Of a stretch of 64,000 nucleotides of DNA, positions 18,279-27,778 are shown in pieces. The notes below the pieces were generated by a model. It was not told where the DNA came from. It saw nothing but the letters and a program-made list of their open reading frames with translations, and did no database searches. Each line of letters begins with the position of its first letter. Position 1 is the stretch's first letter. Origin of the DNA: Streptomyces liliifuscus (lineage in GTDB: Bacteria > Actinomycetota > Actinomycetes > Streptomycetales > Streptomycetaceae); NCBI RefSeq assembly GCF_016598615.1, contig NZ_CP066831.1, positions 3,348,001 through 3,412,000 of the forward strand, read 5' to 3'. Made by a program: the position numbers and the translations under genes.

Positions 18279-19553
18279 GTGGTCACGCTGCGGGAGTACG
18301 AGACGCGTGTCGTCGAAGGGGTCCGGCTCAGCTCCGCCGACCGGGCGCTCTGCGCTGGCGAACAGTTGGCAGGGCGCCTGCAGATACGTGAACTCGCGGG
18401 CAGCCGCCTGGAGTTGACCGCTGGTGCGTGTGTCGGAGTCGTCCGCCTCGACGCCTGCGAGATCCGCATCCTGCCCAAGTACCTGGGTGAGGAGCTGGAC
18501 GTGCTGCGGATGCTGGAGTACGCGGCGGGCCGCGGGATGCCCGCGCTGGACGCGGCCCGCACGGTGCGCGAGGGATCTCCCCATCTCCGGGACCTGGTCG
18601 CGCTTCTGGCGACGGAGCACTGCGAGCGGCTGCTGGCGCGCGGGGTGCGCCGCGACTACGTGACGGTCGAGGACGAACTGCCGGCGATCCGGGGCCGGCT
18701 GCTGGCCGACCGACAGATTCTGGGGCACTACGGACGGCTGGACCGGCTGGCGTGCCGCTTCGACGAGCACGACTCGGACATCGTGGACAACCGGCTGTGC
18801 GCCGCCGCCGTCGATCTGGCGGCGCGTACGGCACGCTCCCCCGCCGTACGCGCCAGGGCCCGGCGGGCAGCCGCGCAGTTCGCCCAGGTGGCGCCGACGC
18901 CGCTCGGCGATCTACGCACGGCCCTGGCAGGGCTCGACTACCACCGGCACAACAGCCACTACGAGAGCGCACACCGATGGGCGGCGCTACTGCTGTCCGG
19001 CGGCGGCATCACGGACCTGTTCGCCCGAGGGTCGCTCGCCTCCCGGGCGTTCCTCATCGACATGAACGTGCTGTTCGAGTCCTTCGCCACACAGTTGCTG
19101 CGGGAGGCCGCGGCCGGTACCGGCCATGTCGTCCGGGGCCAGTCCCGGCACGCCGGTGTGCTGCACGACGAGCGAACCGGCCGCTCCTACACCGAGGTCC
19201 GACCCGACGTCCTGCTGTGCGGCAGTGTCGACGGGGCACCGATGCGGCGCCCCGTCGACATCAAGTACAAGCTGTACGAGGGCAGAAGGCTCGCGGCTTC
19301 CGACCTCTACCAGTCCTTTCTCTACGCCCATGCGCTGGCCCGGCAGCCCGGTGGTGGAACGCCCACCTGCGTTCTGCTCCATCCCGGTGGGACGTCGGCG
19401 TCACGCGACAGCGTTGCCGTGCACCGTTGGGACGGCTCCACCTCGGCCCGCGTACGGTCGGTGTCCATCGACCTGCCGTCGGTGCTCGGCGCACTGGGAG
19501 GCGCCGAGCGGACGGCGACGCTCGGGAAGCTGCTCGCGGCGATGCTGGAGTGA
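18279..19553 (+). CDS. mcrC: McrC-type endonuclease subunit
   Basis: Nuclease partner of McrB, 424 residues. The N-terminal domain contacts the McrB ring and activates its GTPase (family knowledge). The C-terminal PD-(D/E)XK nuclease motif reads RPD (Asp310) followed by VDIK (Asp327, Lys329), with a downstream Gln345 in LYQSFLYAH; conserved RGRLL (about 138-142) and LFESF (265-269) match the family. The GTG at 18279 follows the mcrB stop by 5 nt with GGAG just upstream, so the pair is translationally coupled. All catalytic residues are intact, so the system looks functional. Confidence 0.9.
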   Translation: MVTLREYETRVVEGVRLSSADRALCAGEQLAGRLQIRELAGSRLELTAGACVGVVRLDACEIRILPKYLGEELDVLRMLEYAAGRGMPALDAARTVREGSPHLRDLVALLATEHCERLLARGVRRDYVTVEDELPAIRGRLLADRQILGHYGRLDRLACRFDEHDSDIVDNRLCAAAVDLAARTARSPAVRARARRAAAQFAQVAPTPLGDLRTALAGLDYHRHNSHYESAHRWAALLLSGGGITDLFARGSLASRAFLIDMNVLFESFATQLLREAAAGTGHVVRGQSRHAGVLHDERTGRSYTEVRPDVLLCGSVDGAPMRRPVDIKYKLYEGRRLAASDLYQSFLYAHALARQPGGGTPTCVLLHPGGTSASRDSVAVHRWDGSTSARVRSVSIDLPSVLGALGGAERTATLGKLLAAMLE

Positions 19554-19577
19554 CGCCTCCGCCGCGAAGCCCGAACC

Positions 19578-21377
19578 TCAGCCGAAATAGTTGTCGAAGT
19601 TCCTGGAGAACTCCCACCCTCCGAACCGGTCCCAGTTGATCGACCAGGTCATCAGGCCGCGGAGGGCGGGCCAGGTGCCGTGGGTTGTGTAGGGGCCGCA
19701 GTTGGTCTTCTTGGTGAGGCAGTCGAGGGCCTTGTTGGTTTCGGCGGACGGTACGTGGCCGTTGCCCGCGTTGGTCGTCGCCGGCATGCCGATGGCGATC
19801 TGGTCGGGGCGCAGGGGCGGGAAGACGTTGTTGGCGTCGCCCGCGACCGGGAAGCCCGTGAGGAGCATGTCGGTCATGGCGATGTGGAAGTCGGCGCCGC
19901 CCATGGAGTGGTACTGGTTGTCGAGGCCCATGATCGGGCCGGAGTTGTAGTCCTGGACGTGGAGAAGGGTGAGGTCGTCGCGCAGGGCGTGGATGACCGG
20001 GAGGTAGGCGCCGGCGCGCGGGTCCTGGCCGCCCCACTTGCCGGTTCCGTAGTACTGGTAGCCGAGCTGGACGAAGAACGTCTCCGGCGCCATCGTCAGG
20101 ACGAAGTCGGCGCCGTACTTGGCCTTGAGGGTCTTCACCGCCGAGACGAGGTTCACGATCACCGGTGTCTTCGGGTTCTTGAAGTCGGTGTCGTCGGCGT
20201 TCAGGGAGAGCGAATGGCCCTCGAAGTCGATGTCCAGGCCGTCCAGACCGTAGGTGTCGATGATCTTCGAGACCGAGGTGACGAACGTGTCGCGGGCCGC
20301 CGTGGTCGTCAGTTGCACCTGGCCGTTCTGGCCGCCGATGGATATCAGGACCTTCTTGCCCGCCGCCTGCTTCGCCTTGATCGCCGCCTTGAACTCGGCG
20401 TCGCTCTCGACGTTCGGGCACTCGGTGGCCGGGCAGCGGTCGAAGCGGATGTCGCCGGAGGTGGTCGTGGTGGGTTCGCCGAAGGCCAGGTCTATGACGT
20501 CCCAGCTGTCGGGGACGTCGGCCATGCGCGTGTAGCCGGAGCCGTTGGCGAAGCTCGCGTGGAGGTAGCCGACCAGGGCGTGGGCGGGGAGGTCCGAGGG
20601 GTCGCCGCCACCCGGACCGGAGGTCGTGGTCGCCGTGACGGCCGGGGACTTCGCGGACTCGCCCGCCTCGTTCACGGCGGTGATCTGGAAGGAGTACGCG
20701 GTCGACGGGGACAGCCCGGTGACCGTGGCCGAGGTGCCGTTCGCCGACTGGATCCTCGTCCCGTTGCGGTGGATCGCGTAGCCCGTCGCGCCGGGGACCG
20801 CCGGCCAGGACAGGGCGACGCTGGTGGAGGTGACCGTACCGACCGTGGGGGCGGTGGGTGCGGCCGGCGGTTGTGCGGCGTCGACGCCCGGGCCGACCAG
20901 GGAGATGTCGTCGGCGTGATACGCGCCGGTGCCGTACCAGCCGTGGGTGTAGATCGTGACCTTGGAGGTGGACGGGCCGGTGCGGAAGGTCGTGGTGAGC
21001 CGCTGCCAGTCCGGCGCGGACTGCGTCCAGGCGGAGACGTCGGTGGTTCCGGTGCCGCTCGCGCCGAGGTAGGCGTAACTGCCCCGGACGTATCCGGCCA
21101 GGGTGTACTGGGAGTCGGGCTTGACGGTCACGGTCTGCGCGCAGCGCGCGTTGTCACTGCCGGCCGGGGTCGCCTTCAGTGCCGAACCGCCGCTCCGCAC
21201 GGGTGTGGTGACCACGCTGCCCGCCGTGCAGGTCCAGCCGTCGAGGCCCGCCTCGAACCCGCCGTTCCTGGCGAGGTCCGCGTCGGCCGCACGGGCGGCC
21301 GACGAGAGTGCGGTGATGCCGGGTACGGCCAGGACGGTGGCCGCACAGAGGGCTAGGACTGATCTGACGCGATCCAC
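19578..21377 (-). CDS. Secreted GH18 chitinase with CBM and FnIII modules
   Basis: Exported chitinase of 599 residues. A Sec signal peptide (1-30, ending AARA), a carbohydrate-binding jelly-roll-like module (33-165), a fibronectin-III domain (175-252), a Gly/Pro linker and a GH18 catalytic domain (265-598) follow in order. The catalytic DxxDxDxE motif is D379, D382, D384, E386, with Glu386 as acid. The CBM plus FnIII plus GH18 order is typical of Streptomyces ChiC/ChiD-like bacterial chitinases. GTG 21377 is chosen because AGGAGG lies 7 nt upstream. It converges with mcrC, 24 nt away, and is probably controlled by the DasR-like site in its promoter. Confidence 0.94.
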   Translation of the reverse strand: MDRVRSVLALCAATVLAVPGITALSSAARAADADLARNGGFEAGLDGWTCTAGSVVTTPVRSGGSALKATPAGSDNARCAQTVTVKPDSQYTLAGYVRGSYAYLGASGTGTTDVSAWTQSAPDWQRLTTTFRTGPSTSKVTIYTHGWYGTGAYHADDISLVGPGVDAAQPPAAPTAPTVGTVTSTSVALSWPAVPGATGYAIHRNGTRIQSANGTSATVTGLSPSTAYSFQITAVNEAGESAKSPAVTATTTSGPGGGDPSDLPAHALVGYLHASFANGSGYTRMADVPDSWDVIDLAFGEPTTTTSGDIRFDRCPATECPNVESDAEFKAAIKAKQAAGKKVLISIGGQNGQVQLTTTAARDTFVTSVSKIIDTYGLDGLDIDFEGHSLSLNADDTDFKNPKTPVIVNLVSAVKTLKAKYGADFVLTMAPETFFVQLGYQYYGTGKWGGQDPRAGAYLPVIHALRDDLTLLHVQDYNSGPIMGLDNQYHSMGGADFHIAMTDMLLTGFPVAGDANNVFPPLRPDQIAIGMPATTNAGNGHVPSAETNKALDCLTKKTNCGPYTTHGTWPALRGLMTWSINWDRFGGWEFSRNFDNYFG

Positions 21378-21421
21378 AAGTACCTCCTGGCGTGGGGGAA
21401 TTGGAGGGTGGAGCGCGCCCA

Positions 21422-21450
21422 ATTTGGTCCAGACCAATCCAGGTTGTCAA
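21422..21450 (-). promoter_or_regulatory. Chitinase promoter with DasR-like site
   Basis: The minus strand carries TTGACA (21450-21445) and, 17 nt on, CCAAAT (21427-21422) as -35 and -10 candidates. Between and over them lies the 14-bp site TTGGTCCAGACCAA (21424-21437): perfect six-base arms around CA. The published DasR element core is TGGTCTAGACCA; this differs by one base. DasR represses chitin/N-acetylglucosamine genes and is released by glucosamine-6-phosphate, fitting a chitinase target. Confidence 0.75.
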
Positions 21451-21522
21451 GACCTCCGGCGACTGGCGACGGTCAACTGCGGCCGGCCACGGTCAACTCC
21501 GACTGGCCGTAGCCATCGGCGG

Positions 21523-21975
21523 CTAGCTCGGGTCATCGGTAGCCAGGCCCGCCGCCGCCTCGTGCATCGCCAGTTCCAGCAGTGTCGGGTCGGTGAGTGT
21601 GCCGGAGCCGTCCGGTGGGACCAGCCAGCGGACCCCGCCGGTCGACCTCCCCGGATACGGCACCACGATCCACGTACCGTGCCCCGCCGTGCGAACCCCC
21701 GTGCCGAGCCAGCGGGCCGCGGTGCCCGCGGGTACGAAGAACCCCATCCGGGCGTCGCCGAAGTCGACGAGCACCGGGCCCGGTTGGTCGAGCACCCGGG
21801 TGAGCACGTCGAGCGTCGGATAGCCGAGCTCGCCCGGCAGGATGAGTACGTCCCAGGCCCTGCCCGCCGGCAGCAGCGCGACCCCCAAGGGGTTGCGCTC
21901 CCACTCCCAGCGGCAGGCCTCTGGATCCGGAGCGACGGATGCCAGCCACTCGACCGCCGTCTTGGCCCCTGTCAT
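21523..21975 (-). CDS. Conserved actinomycete protein of unknown function
   Basis: Small soluble protein of 150 residues, no signal peptide or membrane span. Recognisable elements are PLGVALLPAGRAWDVLILP near the N-terminus, LVDFGDARMGFFVPAGT in the middle and the C-terminal RWLVPPDGSGTLTDP. These resemble short actinomycete proteins related to the N-terminal bifunctional DNA primase/polymerase fold, but the catalytic carboxylates of that fold are not evident, so no function is assigned. An AAGGGAGG ribosome site supports ATG 21975. It lies downstream of the polyamine operon with a 118-bp gap and could be read from its own promoter. Confidence 0.7.
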   Translation of the reverse strand: MTGAKTAVEWLASVAPDPEACRWEWERNPLGVALLPAGRAWDVLILPGELGYPTLDVLTRVLDQPGPVLVDFGDARMGFFVPAGTAARWLGTGVRTAGHGTWIVVPYPGRSTGGVRWLVPPDGSGTLTDPTLLELAMHEAAAGLATDDPS

Positions 21976-22093
21976 GGCGGAACCTCCCTTTTTCTCGTGT
22001 CGACGCTGGTCGCGTCACAGGAGAGAGGGAGGTTCGGGCCTGGCATTACGCGGGTTCTGACAACTTGTTGAGAGTGAGGCGGGTCACACGGTC

Positions 22094-23521
22094 TCAGCTG
22101 TCGAAGCCGAGCCCCAGCCGGTCCATGGTCTTCAGCCACAGATTGCGCCGGCCGCCGTGCGCGTCCGCCCGCGCAAGCGACCACTTGGTGAGCGCGATCC
22201 CCGTCCACGCGAACGGTTCGGGCGGGAAGGGCAGCGGCTTCCTGCGGACCATCTCCAGCGACGTACGTTCCGTGCGCTCCCCCGACAGCAGGTCGAGCAT
22301 CACGTCCGCGCCGAAGCGGGTGGCGCCGACGCCGAGGCCCGTATAGCCCGCCACGTAGGACACCCGGCCCCCGTGGGCCGTGCCGAAGAAGGCCGAGAAG
22401 CGGGAGCAGGTGTCGATCGCGCCGCCCCACGCGTGGCTGAAGCGGACGCCCTCCAACTGCGGGAAGCAGGTGAAGAAGTGCCCGGCGAGCTTCGCGTACG
22501 TCTGAGGCCGGTCGTCGTACTCGGCGCGCACCCGGCCGCCGTACGGGTACACCGCGTCGTAGCCGCCCCACAGGATCCGGTTGTCGGCGGACAGCCGGAA
22601 GTAGTGGAACTGGTTCGCCGAGTCGCCGAGGCCCTGCCGGTTCTTCCAGCCGATGGAGGCGAGTTGTTCGGCGGTCAGCGGCTCGGTCATCAGCGCGTAG
22701 TCGTAGACCGGGACGGTGTACGAGCGCACCCGCTTGACCAGGTTCGGGAAGATGTTGGTGCCGAGGGCGACCCTGCGGGCGCGGATGCTGCCGTACGGAG
22801 TGCGTACGGCCATACCGGCGCCGTACGGCTTGAGGGTGAGCGCGGGCGTGTTCTCGTACACCCGGACACCCAGTTCGACGCAGGCGCGCTTGAGGCCCCA
22901 GGCGAGCTTGGCGGGGTGCAGCATGGCGACGCCGCGACGGTCGTGCAGGCCCGCGAGGAAAGTCGGTGAGTCGACCTGTTCCCGTACGGCCTCGGCGTCC
23001 AGGTACTCGACTCCGTTCGCCAGGCCGCGGCGCTCCAACTCCTCGTGCCAGTCACGGAGTTCCGCCGCCTGGTACGGCTCGGTGGCGACGTCGATCTCAC
23101 CGGTGCGCTCGAAGTCGCAGTCGAGGGAGTAGCGGGCGACGGTCGCCTCGATGCCGTCGAGGTTGCGGGCGCCCAGCTCCTCCAGCTTGTGGATCTCGTC
23201 GGGCCAGCGGGTCAGGCCGTTGGACAGGCCGTGGGTGAGGGAGGCGGCGCAGAAGCCGCCGTTGCGGCCCGAGGCGGCCCAGCCCGCCTCGCGGCCCTCG
23301 ACCAGGACGACCTCGCGGCCGGGGTCGCGCTCCTTGGCGAGGAGCGCGGTCCACAGTCCGCTGTAGCCGCCGCCGACGACGAGCAGGTCGCAGGTCTCGG
23401 CGGTGGTGAGGGCGGGTTCGGGGCGGGGCCGGCCCGGGTCGTCCAGCCAGTACGGGACCGGCTGGGCGTCCGAAAGCGACTTCGCCCAGTTCTTGTCACG
23501 GCTCATGGCGCTTGGGGCCAT
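22094..23521 (-). CDS. FAD-dependent amine oxidoreductase (PuuB/DadA-like)
   Basis: DAO-family flavoenzyme of 475 residues. The FAD-binding Rossmann motif DLLVVGGGYSGLWTALLAKE is near 45-64, with the second glycine-rich element AGWAASGRNGGFC around 80-92 and the C-terminal GYTGLGVGATRFGADVMLDL closing the FAD site. Length and motifs match gamma-glutamylputrescine oxidase (PuuB), which deaminates the terminal amine to an aldehyde and makes H2O2. Last gene of the polyamine operon, 57 nt after potC. GGGAG 8 nt upstream supports ATG 23521. Glutamylated or free polyamine as substrate cannot be separated from sequence; no glutamylpolyamine synthetase is in the window. Confidence 0.85.
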   Translation of the reverse strand: MAPSAMSRDKNWAKSLSDAQPVPYWLDDPGRPRPEPALTTAETCDLLVVGGGYSGLWTALLAKERDPGREVVLVEGREAGWAASGRNGGFCAASLTHGLSNGLTRWPDEIHKLEELGARNLDGIEATVARYSLDCDFERTGEIDVATEPYQAAELRDWHEELERRGLANGVEYLDAEAVREQVDSPTFLAGLHDRRGVAMLHPAKLAWGLKRACVELGVRVYENTPALTLKPYGAGMAVRTPYGSIRARRVALGTNIFPNLVKRVRSYTVPVYDYALMTEPLTAEQLASIGWKNRQGLGDSANQFHYFRLSADNRILWGGYDAVYPYGGRVRAEYDDRPQTYAKLAGHFFTCFPQLEGVRFSHAWGGAIDTCSRFSAFFGTAHGGRVSYVAGYTGLGVGATRFGADVMLDLLSGERTERTSLEMVRRKPLPFPPEPFAWTGIALTKWSLARADAHGGRRNLWLKTMDRLGLGFDS

Positions 23522-23578
23522 GATTTCAACTCCCTACGACTGCTGCTTTCCTGAAGTTTCTTGATGCTTCTTGAGGCG

Positions 23579-24379
23579 CTATGCCTTCTGGCGGTTCCTG
23601 CGGTTTCCGATGACCATTCCGGCCAGCACGAACAGTACGGCGACGATGAACATGGCCGTACCGATGACGTTGATCTGAACGGGTGTTCCGCGCTGGGCCG
23701 AGCCCCAGACGAACATGGGGAACGTGACGGTCGAGCCCGCGTTGAAATTGGTGATGATGAAGTCGTCGAAGGAGAGCGCGAAGGCGAGCAGCGCTCCGGC
23801 GGCGATTCCGGGGGCGGCGATCGGCAGGGTGACACGGACGAAGGTCTGCAAGGGACCCGCGTACAGGTCCTGGGCGGCCTGCTCCAGCCGCGGGTCCATC
23901 GACATGACACGCGCCTTGACGGCGGTGACCACGAAGCTCAGACAGAACATGATGTGGGCGATCAGGATCGTCCAGAAGCCCAGCTGCGCGCCCAGGTTGA
24001 GGAAGAGCGTGAGCAGCGAGGCGGCCATCACTACCTCGGGCATCGCCATCGGCAGGAAGATCAGCGAGTTCACGGCGCCGCGCGCCCGGAAGCGGTAGCG
24101 GACGAGCGCGAAGGCGATCATCGTGCCGAGGACGGTCGCGCCGAGGGTCGCCCAGGCCGCGATCTGCAGGCTCAGCGAGAGCGAGCCGCACAGATCGGCG
24201 ACCCCGCAGGGATCGGTCCAGGCGTCCGTGGAGAACTGCTGCCATTCGTAGTTGAAGCGCCCCTTCGGATTGTTGAAGGAGAACACCGTGACGACGATGT
24301 TCGGCAGCAGCAGATAACCGAGGGTCAGCAGACCCGCGATGACGACGAGACGGCGCTTCAGCCAGCGTACGAGGGCCAT
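23579..24379 (-). CDS. potC: Polyamine ABC transporter permease PotC-like
   Basis: Second permease of a spermidine/putrescine importer, 266 residues, about six membrane spans. The first span begins near residue 12 (VVIAGLLTLGYLLLPNIVVTVF), followed by the PotC-typical FNNPKGRFNYEWQQFSTDAW loop. The cytoplasmic EAA-like loop LEQAAQDLYAGPLQTFVRVTL lies near 150-170. The ATG abuts the potB stop (TAAATG), so translation is coupled. Position after potA and potB and before an amine oxidase supports polyamine rather than another organic cation. Confidence 0.9.
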   Translation of the reverse strand: MALVRWLKRRLVVIAGLLTLGYLLLPNIVVTVFSFNNPKGRFNYEWQQFSTDAWTDPCGVADLCGSLSLSLQIAAWATLGATVLGTMIAFALVRYRFRARGAVNSLIFLPMAMPEVVMAASLLTLFLNLGAQLGFWTILIAHIMFCLSFVVTAVKARVMSMDPRLEQAAQDLYAGPLQTFVRVTLPIAAPGIAAGALLAFALSFDDFIITNFNAGSTVTFPMFVWGSAQRGTPVQINVIGTAMFIVAVLFVLAGMVIGNRRNRQKA

Positions 24380-25309
24380 TTAAACCAGATCCTCCGTCCC
24401 GGACTTGCGAATGTAGAGCGTGACGATGGCGAGGATCCCGGCCATGAGAATGAACGAGAGCGCCGCTGCCGTCGGATAGTCGAGAATCCGCAGGAATTGC
24501 GTCTGGATGACGTTTCCGACCATGCGCGTGTCGGTGGAGCCGAGCAGATCGGCGTTCACGTAGTCGCCGCTCGCCGGGATGAACGTGAGCAGCGTCCCGG
24601 AGACGACACCGGGCATCGACAGCGGGAACGTCACCTTGCGGAAGGTGGTGAAGGGTTTCGCGTAGAGGTCACCCGCCGCCTCGTGCAGCCGTCCGTCGAT
24701 CCGCTCCAGCGAGGTGTAGAGCGGCAGGATCATGAACGGCAGGAAGTTGTACGTGAGACCGCAGACCACCGCGAGCGGCGTGGCGAGGACGCGGTCCCCG
24801 GCCGTGATGCCGAGCCAGCTCGTGACGTCCAGGACGTGCAGCGTGTTGAGGGCGCCGACGACCGGGCCGCCGTCCGCGAGGATCGTCTTCCAGGCGAGCG
24901 TACGGATCAGAAAGCTGGTGAAGAACGGCGCGATCACCAGGATCAGGATCAGATTGCGCCAGCGGCCGGCGCGGAACGCGATCAGATACGCGAGCGGATA
25001 GCCGAGCAGCAGACACAGGATCGTGGCGGTGCCCGCGTACGCGATCGAGCGCAGGAACTGCGGCCAGTAGTCGGCAACCGCGTCCCAGTACGTCGCGAAG
25101 TGCCAGGTGACCTTGTAACCCTCCTCCAGGGAGCCCGTCTGCACGGACGTGGAGGCCTGGTAGACCATCGGCAGCGCGAAGAAGACGAGCAGCCAGAGGA
25201 TGCCGGGGAGCAGCAGCCAGTACGGGGTGAGGCGGCCTCTTTTGCGAGGCGGGCGCTCCTCCGGAGCGGGCGTGGGCGCCAGGGGTGGCGCGTCGGTGAC
25301 GGTCGTCAT
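24380..25309 (-). CDS. potB: Polyamine ABC transporter permease PotB-like
   Basis: First permease of the importer, 309 residues, six or seven spans after a Pro-rich cytoplasmic tail. WLLLPGILWLLVFFALPMVY (about 37-56) is the first span. The EAA loop LHEAAGDLYAKPFTTFRKVT is followed by FPLSMPGVVSG, typical of PotB/HisM-type subunits. The ATG overlaps the potA stop by one base (TGATG). Partner of PotC in the membrane, docking PotA. Confidence 0.9.
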   Translation of the reverse strand: MTTVTDAPPLAPTPAPEERPPRKRGRLTPYWLLLPGILWLLVFFALPMVYQASTSVQTGSLEEGYKVTWHFATYWDAVADYWPQFLRSIAYAGTATILCLLLGYPLAYLIAFRAGRWRNLILILVIAPFFTSFLIRTLAWKTILADGGPVVGALNTLHVLDVTSWLGITAGDRVLATPLAVVCGLTYNFLPFMILPLYTSLERIDGRLHEAAGDLYAKPFTTFRKVTFPLSMPGVVSGTLLTFIPASGDYVNADLLGSTDTRMVGNVIQTQFLRILDYPTAAALSFILMAGILAIVTLYIRKSGTEDLV

Positions 25310-26487
25310 CAGGCCGCCGCCCCCTCGTCGGGGCCGACCGTCTCGACGCCCGCGTCGATGTCCTGGGCCGCGTCCAGGCCGAAGGTGTGGGCCGGGTTCC
25401 AGTGCAGGACGACCTCGGTGCCGGGTACGAGCCGGGAGTCGCGGTCTATGTTCTGGGCGTAGACCTCGAACTCGGGGCAGACCGGGCTGTCGATGACGTA
25501 CTGCGTGGAGACGCCTATGAAGCTGGAGTCGGCGATCGTGCCGGTGATGCGGTTGCGGCCCGCCGGGATCTCGCCGGCGTCGTCGGCGTGCGTGAGCGAG
25601 ATCTTCTCGGGGCGGACGCCGACGAGGACCTTGCCGCCGGTCGTCGTGGGCGCGGAACATCGCGCCTCGGGCAGGACGAGCTTGCCGCCGCCCGCCTTGA
25701 GGACGATCTCGTCGCCGCTCTTCGTGTCCACCTCGGCCTCGATGAGGTTCGAGGTGCCGAGGAAGTTGGCGACGAAGGTGGTCTGCGGGTTCTCGTAGAG
25801 GTCGGCGGGCGAGCCGAGCTGCTCGACGCGGCCCGCGTTCATCACGGCGACCGTGTCGGCCATGGTCATGGCCTCCTCCTGGTCGTGCGTGACGTGCACG
25901 AAGGTGATGCCGACCTCGGTCTGGATGCGCTTGAGCTCCAGCTGCATCTGGCGGCGCAGCTTGAGGTCGAGGGCGCCGAGGGGCTCGTCGAGCAGGAGGA
26001 CCTTGGGGGTGTTGATCAGCGCGCGGGCCACGGCGACGCGCTGCTGCTGGCCGCCGGAGAGCTGGTGCGGCTTCTTGCGGGCCTGCTCGCCGAGCTGGAC
26101 CAGCTCCAGCATGTCCTCGACCTGCTTCTTCACCGACTTGATGCCGCGCCGGCGCAGACCGAAGGCGACGTTCTCGAAGATGTCGAGGTGCGGGAAGAGC
26201 GCGTACGACTGGAAGACCGTGTTCACGGGCCGCTTGTACGGCGGCAGGTTCGTCACGTCCTGGTCGCCGAGCCGGACCGATCCGGAGGAAGGTTCCTCCA
26301 GACCGGCGATCATGCGCAGGGTGGTGGTCTTGCCGCAGCCCGAGGCGCCCAGGAGGGCGAAGAACGAGCCCTGGGGGACGGTCAGGTCGAGCGGATGGAC
26401 GGCGGTGAAGGAGCCATAGGTCTTGCTGATTCCGGAGAGGCGGACGTCACCGCTGGTGTCTGTGTTCTTCATGGTCACGGTGATCAC
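25309..26487 (-). CDS. potA: Polyamine ABC transporter ATPase PotA-like
   Basis: ATP-binding subunit, up to 392 residues. Walker [10 protein letters not shown] (about 48-56), Q-loop [11 protein letters not shown], intact signature LSGGQQQR, Walker [11 protein letters not shown] and H-loop VTHDQEE are all present; the C-terminal 120 residues form the TOBE/OB regulatory domain of the PotA/MalK class. The most upstream start, GTG 26487, overlaps the potD stop (GTGA), but GTG 26478 and ATG 26472 are also possible; GGGAG is best spaced for GTG 26478. Drives putrescine/spermidine uptake with PotBCD. Confidence 0.93.
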   Translation of the reverse strand: MITVTMKNTDTSGDVRLSGISKTYGSFTAVHPLDLTVPQGSFFALLGASGCGKTTTLRMIAGLEEPSSGSVRLGDQDVTNLPPYKRPVNTVFQSYALFPHLDIFENVAFGLRRRGIKSVKKQVEDMLELVQLGEQARKKPHQLSGGQQQRVAVARALINTPKVLLLDEPLGALDLKLRRQMQLELKRIQTEVGITFVHVTHDQEEAMTMADTVAVMNAGRVEQLGSPADLYENPQTTFVANFLGTSNLIEAEVDTKSGDEIVLKAGGGKLVLPEARCSAPTTTGGKVLVGVRPEKISLTHADDAGEIPAGRNRITGTIADSSFIGVSTQYVIDSPVCPEFEVYAQNIDRDSRLVPGTEVVLHWNPAHTFGLDAAQDIDAGVETVGPDEGAAA

Positions 26488-27728
26488 GCTCCCGTCAGCT
26501 TTGCGAACTTCTCTTCGTAGGCCGTCTCTTCCTTCGTGCTCAGCGAGCGGAAGGAGTGGGACTTGGCCGCCATGGCGGCGTCCGGAATGATCAGCGGGTT
26601 GTCGGCCGCCGATTCGTCGATCTTCGCCAGCTCGGCCTTCACGCCGTCGACGGGACAGACGTAGTTGATGTAGGCGGCGAGCTGCGCGGCCGGAGCGGGC
26701 TCGTAGTAGTAGTCGATGAGCCGCTCGGCGTTGGTCTTGTGCCGCGCCTTGTTGGGGACCAGCAGGTTGTCCGTGGAGGTCAGATAGCCGCTCTCCGGGA
26801 TGACGAAGTCGACGTCCGGGCTGTCCGCCTTGAGCTGTACGACGTCACCGGCCCAGGCGACACAGGCCGCGAGGTCGCCCTTGGTGAGGTCGGAGGTGTA
26901 GTCGTTGCCGGTGAAGCGGCGGATCTGGCCCTTGTCGACGGCCTTCTGGAGGCGGGCGATCGCCGCGTCGAAGTCGTCGTCGGTGAACTTCGCCGGGTCC
27001 TTGCCCATGTCGAGCAGCGTCATGCCCATGCTGTCGCGCATCTCCGACAGCAGGCCTATCCGCCCCTTGAGCTTGGGGTTGTCAAGCATGTCCGAGAGGG
27101 ACTTCACCTCCACGCCGTCCAGCGCCTTCTTGTTGTAGGCGATGACCGTGGAGATACCTGTCCAGGGATAGGAGTACGCGCGCCCCGGGTCCCAGTCCGG
27201 CGTACGGAACTGCTGGGAGAGGTTGGCGTACGCGTGCGGCAGGTTGGAGGCGTTCAGCTTCTGCACCCAGCCGAAGCGGATGAGCCGGGCGGCCAGCCAG
27301 TCGGTGACGCAGATCAGGTCGCGTCCGGTGTCCTGGCCCGCCGCGAGCTGCGGCTTGAGCTTCCCGAAGAACTCGACGTTGTCGTTGATGTCCTCGGTGT
27401 ACTTGACCTTGATGCCGGTCCGTTTGGTGAACTCGTCGAGCGTGGGATGGCGCTTCTCGCTGTCGTCCACGTCCATGTACTCGGTCCAGTTGGAGAAGTT
27501 GATCTGCTTCTCCTTGGCCGAGTGGTCCTCGGACGAGACGCCCGCGGTGTTCTTCGCCGCGGGGATCCCGCAGGCGCTCAGCGTCCCGAGCCCGCCGAGG
27601 GCGAGCGCACCGCCGGCGGACGCACGCATCAGCGAACGGCGGGTGAGGGAGGCCCTGCCGTTCCTGAGGCTGCGCCGCATGGCGGCCAGTTGGGCCGAGG
27701 ACAGGCTGTCGGGCTCGTACTGCTCCAT
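26484..27728 (-). CDS. potD: Polyamine-binding lipoprotein PotD-like
   Basis: Extracytoplasmic binding protein of 414 residues. A long Tat-type leader (RRSLMRASAGGALALGG) ends in a lipobox LSAC near residue 49. The mature protein shows the PotD/PotF fold motifs INFSNWTEYMD, the ligand-pocket region KVKYTEDINDN and VAWAGDVVQLK, and the C-terminal NYVCPVDGVK. Aromatic and acidic residues in those motifs bind the diamine in relatives. Between the aldehyde dehydrogenase and potA, 50 nt from the former. A second, divergent PotD is at 44242-45429. Confidence 0.92.
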   Translation of the reverse strand: MEQYEPDSLSSAQLAAMRRSLRNGRASLTRRSLMRASAGGALALGGLGTLSACGIPAAKNTAGVSSEDHSAKEKQINFSNWTEYMDVDDSEKRHPTLDEFTKRTGIKVKYTEDINDNVEFFGKLKPQLAAGQDTGRDLICVTDWLAARLIRFGWVQKLNASNLPHAYANLSQQFRTPDWDPGRAYSYPWTGISTVIAYNKKALDGVEVKSLSDMLDNPKLKGRIGLLSEMRDSMGMTLLDMGKDPAKFTDDDFDAAIARLQKAVDKGQIRRFTGNDYTSDLTKGDLAACVAWAGDVVQLKADSPDVDFVIPESGYLTSTDNLLVPNKARHKTNAERLIDYYYEPAPAAQLAAYINYVCPVDGVKAELAKIDESAADNPLIIPDAAMAAKSHSFRSLSTKEETAYEEKFAKLTGA

Positions 27729-27778
27729 GCTCGTGGTGCCCTTTCGGGAGGGTGCGGCCTGGTCTCGGCCGGTGGTGA

